Assembly (NCBI RefSeq): GCF_014595955.1
Contig: NZ_JABVCF010000004.1
Span: forward strand, 62,001 to 126,000
Direction: 5' to 3'
Origin: Pseudaminobacter soli (ex Zhang et al. 2022)
GTDB lineage: Bacteria; Pseudomonadota; Alphaproteobacteria; Rhizobiales; Rhizobiaceae
Length of the DNA: 64,000 nucleotides
This document shows positions 60,315 to 64,000 of this stretch, piece by piece; the stretch's first letter is position 1; every line of letters begins with the position of its first letter. Below the pieces are notes generated by a model. It did no database searches. It worked only from the letters and a program-made list of their open reading frames with translations, and was not told the DNA's origin. A program made the position numbers and the translations under genes.

Positions 60315-62616
60315 CATCGAGCGCCTGATCGATAATCTCTTGTTTCCCCACGATCTTTCCGAGCAGACTGTCGTCGAGAGAACCTTGCACGACCAGATGT
60401 TGTGCTATGACGTGGTCCGTCTGTCCGAAACGGTGAGCGCGGTCTTCGGCCTGACACAACTCGTGTGGCAGCCACGTCAGTTCGGCGCAGACGACAAAGC
60501 GCGCGGCCGTCAGCGTGTAGCCGGTGCCAGCAGCGGTGTACTGACCGATAAACGGGTTGCAGTCCGGGTCGTCCTGAAAGCGATCTGCCTCGGCCTGCCT
60601 GTGCTTCGTCGGCGTACCGCCATAGATGCAGGCTGCGGAGTTGTCCCAGCGCTTCTTCAGCGCCTCGATCACCGCCCGGTGGTAGGCAAAGACAATGACC
60701 TTCTCGCCCTGCTCCATCAGGCTCTGGACGTGCTCGATGATCATCGGCACCTTCTCCAGCGCCAGTTCGGCGCGGGCGATCGCGAGCTTGTTCAGTGGCG
60801 TGTCCGGATCGAGGCTGCCGTCGACCGTCTTGGCGTAGTCGTCGAACATCTGCGGTCTGGCGTTCATCACCAGTTCTGCGATGTCGGCGTCTGGCATGTC
60901 CTTATGGATGCCGAGATGGGCTTCGTACTGAGCCAGCAGCGCCTTGACTGCGCTCTTCTCAGCCGCGACCTTCTTGACCAAGCCTTCGGAGGAAAGCGGG
61001 ATTACCTGCCGCGTCTTCGGCGGTAGGTCCTTCAGCACGTCGGCCTTGAGATGGCGGACCATGAAGCGGTCGCGCATGAGCTTGCGCAACTCGTCGAGGT
61101 TCGTCGCGCCGTTGTCGTCGAGCCCCATTGCCGTTTCATAGGCACCGCAATAGCGATAAGCGAAGGCGCGGTAGTTGCGGCCGAGCCCGTCCGGATCGCA
61201 GCGCCGGACCAGCGGCCAGATGTTTTTGACGCGGTTCGGGATTGGCGTCCCGGTCAGGTAAAGCTCACGCTTGGCACTGATCTCCTTGAAGCGGCGCTTC
61301 TTCTTTTCGCGCTGGTACTTGTTGTCAGCGTCTCGAAACTCCTCGGTGACCTTGATCTCCTTGCCGTAGGAGCCCATCACGTTGACGGTGCGGCGCGCGA
61401 GTTCGTTCTGGAGGTAGTGGGCCTCGTCACAGATCAGCACGTCCCACGTGCCGGCGCGGATTGCCTCATAGTGCCGGTGCAGGATGTCGTAGTTGATGAC
61501 GACGCATTCGGTATCCGGGAAGAAGTCGCCCTCGGCGATGCCGACGCTGAGTCCGTGGATGTCCCACTTCTCGACGGCGCGCGCCCAGTGAATTTTATGG
61601 CTGGCAAGGCAGATGATCAGCACCGACCGGACTTCCGGCAGGTTGTTGCAGAAGCCGATGCCACTCACGGTGTTATGGGTAAGGATGAACTGATCGGTCA
61701 GGTACAGTCTGTCCGGAGCCTCGACCTCGATGCAGCGGACGAACTCCTGACCGCAGGGCAGGATTTGCGTGATCGAGCGCGGCGGGATGCCGGGCACGAA
61801 GTGTTTCCAGCGGCGATGGATGCGTGTGACGTTTGGTCGATAACCGACCAGAGACAGCCACAGATCGTCGGGCAGATAGATGTCGACCCGATTGTGCCAT
61901 GGTAGTTTCTTGACCAGCGCCAGACCGCCGAGGCTGCGCGTGATCTGCACAATCGCCTCGATCAGGTCGGCGACCGGCTCGTTGTGATGTTTGATGAACA
62001 GGCGAATGTTCATGTCGCCGCGCACGCGGCCATGATTGCGGATGATGGCCGACAGGAACGCGATGCGCTGCCCCGGCGAGCCGTCGACATAGGCGAGCGG
62101 GTCGATGACGGGATAGCCTTCGATGCACGGTCGCATCAGATGTGCGCCGGCCAGTCTCGGCTCGATCTCGTAGGTCTTGGCCAGAAACTCGACCGGCTTG
62201 CCGACTACCGGAAGATCGAACTGATCACCCTTCAACAGCCGCGCCGCGATTTCCGTGGTGCCGATCGTCACGAAGTCGCCGGCCACGTAGTCGTAGACGG
62301 TCCACAGATGATCGCCGTCGACAACGACAGACGCGCCGTCGCTGGTCATGACGCGATAGACCGGCAGGACACCGCGCTCGTGAATTTTGATGATGCGGTT
62401 TGGAGAGCCGTCCGATCCGAAGACGTGGTCACCCTCACGCAGATCGCCGACCGGTCGGAATCCTGTCGGGGTCGGCAAAAGCTGCGTCAGGGGATGGCCC
62501 TTGCCAAGGCCCGGCTGGTCGGCAATCAGCGTCCGCTTGCGCCGAAGCGCGTAGCGGATGCTGTTATGCTGAAAGTCTAGGTAGTTCTCGCCCTCGGGGC
62601 GAATGAGGACTTGCAC
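60310..62616 (-). CDS. SNF2-type helicase with an in-frame intein
   Basis: 768 residues as encoded; 492 after splicing. The extein is an SF2/SNF2-like helicase: Walker A DQPGLGK joined to TVSGIGF, DEAH box VLICDEAHYLQNELA, GTPIPNRVKNIW (motif III) and the C-terminal domain FAYHRAVIEALKKRW, then ICYG-like AACIYGGTP and EDRAHRFGQTDHVIAQHLV (motif VI). It probably moves or remodels DNA in replication. The intein (residues 40-315) splits the Walker A. The start is GTG 62616, one base after the upstream stop. Confidence 0.9.
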   Translation of the reverse strand: MQVLIRPEGENYLDFQHNSIRYALRRKRTLIADQPGLGKGHPLTQLLPTPTGFRPVGDLREGDHVFGSDGSPNRIIKIHERGVLPVYRVMTSDGASVVVDGDHLWTVYDYVAGDFVTIGTTEIAARLLKGDQFDLPVVGKPVEFLAKTYEIEPRLAGAHLMRPCIEGYPVIDPLAYVDGSPGQRIAFLSAIIRNHGRVRGDMNIRLFIKHHNEPVADLIEAIVQITRSLGGLALVKKLPWHNRVDIYLPDDLWLSLVGYRPNVTRIHRRWKHFVPGIPPRSITQILPCGQEFVRCIEVEAPDRLYLTDQFILTHNTVSGIGFCNNLPEVRSVLIICLASHKIHWARAVEKWDIHGLSVGIAEGDFFPDTECVVINYDILHRHYEAIRAGTWDVLICDEAHYLQNELARRTVNVMGSYGKEIKVTEEFRDADNKYQREKKKRRFKEISAKRELYLTGTPIPNRVKNIWPLVRRCDPDGLGRNYRAFAYRYCGAYETAMGLDDNGATNLDELRKLMRDRFMVRHLKADVLKDLPPKTRQVIPLSSEGLVKKVAAEKSAVKALLAQYEAHLGIHKDMPDADIAELVMNARPQMFDDYAKTVDGSLDPDTPLNKLAIARAELALEKVPMIIEHVQSLMEQGEKVIVFAYHRAVIEALKKRWDNSAACIYGGTPTKHRQAEADRFQDDPDCNPFIGQYTAAGTGYTLTAARFVVCAELTWLPHELCQAEDRAHRFGQTDHVIAQHLVVQGSLDDSLLGKIVGKQEIIDQALDG
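61672..62499 (-). other. Class 3-type intein in the Walker A of the helicase
   Basis: 276 residues from Gly40 to Asn315 of the helicase product, beginning HPLTQLLPTPTGFRPVGDL after a Gly (no Cys/Ser at position 1). Block B has VDGDHLWTVYD with His103 and Trp105; block F has VRCIEVEAPDRLYL with Cys295; the end is ILTHN followed by Thr316. This Trp-Cys-Thr set defines class 3 inteins, which use the block F Cys as first nucleophile. One LAGLIDADG-like helix, IAFLSAIIRNHGRV, lacks the catalytic Asp, so the homing nuclease is probably dead. Removing it rebuilds DQPGLGKTVSGIGF, a perfect Walker A. Confidence 0.88.
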
Positions 62617-62617
62617 G

Positions 62618-62824
62618 TTAGGTTCCGGTGCCGGAACCCGGTGCGGTAAGCTCTTCGCCAGTCAGCATGTAGTCGAAGTCGTGGAGAGGGGCCTGCTCCT
62701 CGATCTTGGCGACGATGTTGTTGTGCATGGGATCGGAAGCGGCGAAGGCAAAGTTGCCGATGTCGGTGAACAACGCGACGCCGACACCCTCCTGCCGAAC
62801 GGCAGCATATCCAAGCTGGGCCAT
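62618..62824 (-). CDS. Small phage protein of unknown function
   Basis: 68 residues (MAQLGYAAVRQEGVGVALFT...APGSGTGT). The AGGAG at 6 bases supports 62824, not the longer reading to 62860. It is the first gene of the leftward early region, one base before the helicase start. An 18-base inverted repeat, GGTTCCGG/CCGGAACC (62621-62638), lies in its last codons. Confidence 0.65.
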   Translation of the reverse strand: MAQLGYAAVRQEGVGVALFTDIGNFAFAASDPMHNNIVAKIEEQAPLHDFDYMLTGEELTAPGSGTGT

Positions 62825-62872
62825 GGGTACTCCTATGGTTAACGTCGGGCTGATAACCACAAGAAGCGCGAA

Positions 62873-62891
62873 TGTCCAGATATTCTTAACA
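62873..62891. promoter_or_regulatory. Repeated 19-base operator-like element, copy 9
   Basis: TGTCCAGATATTCTTAACA in the divergent region between the leftward early genes and the rightward genes. This is the expected place for the main early repression site. Confidence 0.65.
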
Positions 62892-62954
62892 ACGGCTCAT
62901 GAGCCGGAGTACGAATCGGTTCGGGATCGGAGGAATGTGTGCTATGGTTTCCGC

Positions 62955-63131
62955 ATGCGCCCAGACGATCCCGAAATGCTTGATTGCACCTGCGTCCACC
63001 GTGCGTTGACGCGCGAGGAAGTCATTGAATTTCTTTGCCCGGACGGGACAGGCTTCCGGGTCGCCAAGGACTGTCCAGTGCACGGGATGATCGATCATAA
63101 AAAAGAGGGCTCAACTCCGGAAACGTATTGA
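62955..63131 (+). CDS. Small Cys/His phage protein, first rightward gene
   Basis: 58 residues. MLDCTCVHRALTREE, EFLCPDGTGF and KDCPVHGMIDH provide four Cys and two His in a spacing that could bind zinc. The start is unsure: GTG 62937, in frame, has a GGAGG only 3 bases away, while ATG 62955 has no good site. A leftward reading of the same bases is less protein-like. Confidence 0.5.
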   Translation: MRPDDPEMLDCTCVHRALTREEVIEFLCPDGTGFRVAKDCPVHGMIDHKKEGSTPETY

Positions 63132-63154
63132 CACGTCCAGAATTTCTGTCTAAT
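63128..63154 (+). promoter_or_regulatory. Rightward promoter overlapped by an operator-like element
   Basis: TTGACA (63128-63133) and TCTAAT (63149-63154) are 15 bases apart; the spacer contains CGTCCAGAATTTCTG, most of the repeated 19-base element. This would transcribe the recombinase gene at 63186. The 15-base spacing is short, but the -10 is 5 of 6. Confidence 0.55.
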
Positions 63155-63185
63155 TCTGTGCATGTCAACACAACGGAGTTAGGCC

Positions 63186-63842
63186 ATGAACATCGCAGTC
63201 CGCATCCCACCGCGCAAGAAGACCCGGCTCACCCCGGTCGTCACCAAGGTGCAGCCGTCGCATAGCGGCGCGCATGGCAAGGCCAAGATTCTCACCCCTG
63301 ACCAGTTGCAGACGGCGCTCGGCAAGTGCGACGAGTCGACGTTCCCGACGCGCGATCGCCTGATGCTGCTGCTGTCACACTATGCGGCGCTGCGTGCGCA
63401 GGAGATTGCCTATCTGGAGTATGAGGATATCTGCGACGTGGAAGGCCGGATCGTCGGCACGCTCCATGTATCGAAGAAGGCCGGCAAGTACGGCAAGGAG
63501 CGGGACATCCCGATGCATCCGGTCCTGCTCAAGGCGCTCAAGGCGTATTGCGCCGAGGCCGAGATCACCGATGGTCCGATCTTCTTCAGCCGCTTCGGTG
63601 AGCAGATGACGCCCAATGCGGTCCAGAAGCAAATCAAGGCGATCTACAAGGCCTGCAACTTCAAGGGCGCGTCGTCGCACAGCGGCCGGCGTGGTTTCAT
63701 CACCCGGCTGGCAAGGTCGGCCGGTCAGGAGGAATGCTCGCTGGTCGACGTGCAGAAGTTGGCCGGTCACGCGTCTCTGACGACGACTGCGCTCTATATC
63801 GACGCCAGCCCGCAGGCCAAGCGTCTGGTGATGGCCCTGTGA
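63186..63842 (+). CDS. Short tyrosine recombinase (second recombinase of the prophage)
   Basis: 218 residues with a catalytic domain and only about 40 residues in front of it. Catalytic Arg in YAALRAQEIAYLEYED, Lys region KKAGKYGKERDIPM, HxxR in SSHSGRRGFITR, His in KLAGHASLTTTA and nucleophile Tyr in ALYIDASP. The full core-binding domain is reduced. It is XerC/D-like and could resolve multimers or act in excision beside int at 36358, or invert a segment. GGAG before ATG 63186 and the promoter at 63128 support it. Confidence 0.92.
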   Translation: MNIAVRIPPRKKTRLTPVVTKVQPSHSGAHGKAKILTPDQLQTALGKCDESTFPTRDRLMLLLSHYAALRAQEIAYLEYEDICDVEGRIVGTLHVSKKAGKYGKERDIPMHPVLLKALKAYCAEAEITDGPIFFSRFGEQMTPNAVQKQIKAIYKACNFKGASSHSGRRGFITRLARSAGQEECSLVDVQKLAGHASLTTTALYIDASPQAKRLVMAL

Positions 63843-63873
63843 TGGGCCATCGCCAAGATTCACTTTACGATTC

Positions 63874-63892
63874 CGTCAAGATTTGGTAGACA
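63874..63892. promoter_or_regulatory. Weak copy of the operator-like element
   Basis: CGTCAAGATTTGGTAGACA in the gap after the recombinase gene, only partly matching the consensus (the right half is GTAGACA). Listed as a candidate because it is placed where the other copies are. Confidence 0.35.
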
Positions 63893-63922
63893 CCGGGTTC
63901 TCCCAACGATAAAGACCCCGGA

Positions 63923-64000
63923 ATGCCCAGCGAACAGACCTTCCTCCAGACATGGCTCGGCGGAACCTTCGGCCACGTCGACGGTGACCTCGACTTCCTG
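63923..64000 (+). CDS. Start of a rightward phage gene (partial)
   Basis: Only 26 codons are in the window (MPSEQTFLQTWLGGTFGHVD and DGDLDFL after). No family can be named. There is no clear ribosome-binding site; GACCCCGG lies in front. It is probably the first of the late or right-arm genes. Confidence 0.5.
   Translation, partial: MPSEQTFLQTWLGGTFGHVDGDLDFL

Larger units (their letters stand above)
36240..64000. mobile_element. Prophage inserted at tRNA-Arg (left part)
   Basis: From the 3' end of tRNA-Arg to the window edge, nearly every gene is phage-like: an integrase, about 40 tightly packed leftward genes for replication and nucleotide metabolism, then a switch to rightward genes at about 62.9 kb. 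Structural, terminase and lysis genes are not yet reached. The other attachment site is therefore outside. The complement (family A polymerase, B12-dependent ribonucleotide reductase, ThyX, ligase, Cas4-like nuclease) looks like a complete, not decayed, early region. Confidence 0.92.

Noticed and set aside
62886-63098. A 70-codon leftward frame opposite the small Cys/His protein
   Set aside because: The rightward reading has a coherent Cys/His pattern and sits in the rightward arm; the leftward one crosses the divergent promoter region.
36240-64000. CRISPR array or a second tRNA in the prophage
   Set aside because: No regularly spaced direct repeats with unique spacers and no other cloverleaf were seen.

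Overview
The window is a piece of a high-GC alphaproteobacterial chromosome, most likely order Rhizobiales (Mesorhizobium/Aminobacter-like, family Phyllobacteriaceae). The reasons are the pckA / chvI-chvG / hprK-EIIA-HPr / ahcY / divL gene order, the addBA-trxA block, and a 46-base inverted repeat of the kind scattered through Mesorhizobium-type genomes. It has two parts: ordinary chromosome up to about 36.2 kb, and a prophage entering at a tRNA-Arg gene and running past the right edge.

Chromosome (1-36240). From the left: the end of dapE, a small membrane protein, truA, an acetyltransferase and fmt; a FitAB/VapBC-type toxin-antitoxin pair with a clear palindromic operator; a SugE-type SMR exporter, a second acetyltransferase, a stray phage-like DUF2793 protein, a methyltransferase, an RNase D-like exonuclease, two secreted proteins, arfB, a LysE-type exporter and polA. 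The polA upstream gap holds a strong small-RNA candidate with three C-rich (anti-Shine-Dalgarno-like) hairpin loops. An M20 peptidase and pckA follow. Then comes the envelope-sensing and PTS-Ntr set chvI-chvG-hprK-EIIA-HPr, then ahcY behind a perfect palindrome. The divL-like cell-cycle kinase (tyrosine in place of histidine) heads a close-packed series with a tsaE-amgK fusion, murU-like, addB and addA, followed by trxA and a terminator.

Prophage (about 36240 to beyond 64000). A tyrosine integrase lies beside tRNA-Arg behind a helically phased array of ATGCAAA sites. Almost all of the next 25 kb is one leftward early region. It carries DNA replication genes (family A polymerase, ATP ligase, DnaQ-like exonuclease, Cas4/RecB-like nuclease, RecD/Dda-like helicase, SNF2-type helicase), nucleotide supply genes (dUTPase, B12-dependent ribonucleotide reductase, ThyX, dNMP kinase, HD phosphohydrolase, MazG-like), an HNH endonuclease, an adenine methylase and many small unknown proteins. 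Transcription turns rightward near 62.9 kb with a small cysteine-rich protein, a second, short tyrosine recombinase and the start of another gene.

The most interesting features are in the prophage. A 19-base, partly palindromic element (consensus TGTCCAGAAATTCTTGACA, both orientations) recurs in at least nine mostly intergenic places, often touching the ribosome-binding site, and once lies between the -35 and -10 of a rightward promoter. This looks like a distributed 'stoperator' repression system. The SNF2 helicase has an intein with the Trp-Cys-Thr signature of class 3 inteins between the Lys and Thr of its Walker A motif. A free-standing, degenerate Hint/LAGLIDADG protein lies next to the ribonucleotide reductase gene. 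All similarity statements rest on motif reading, not on database searches.
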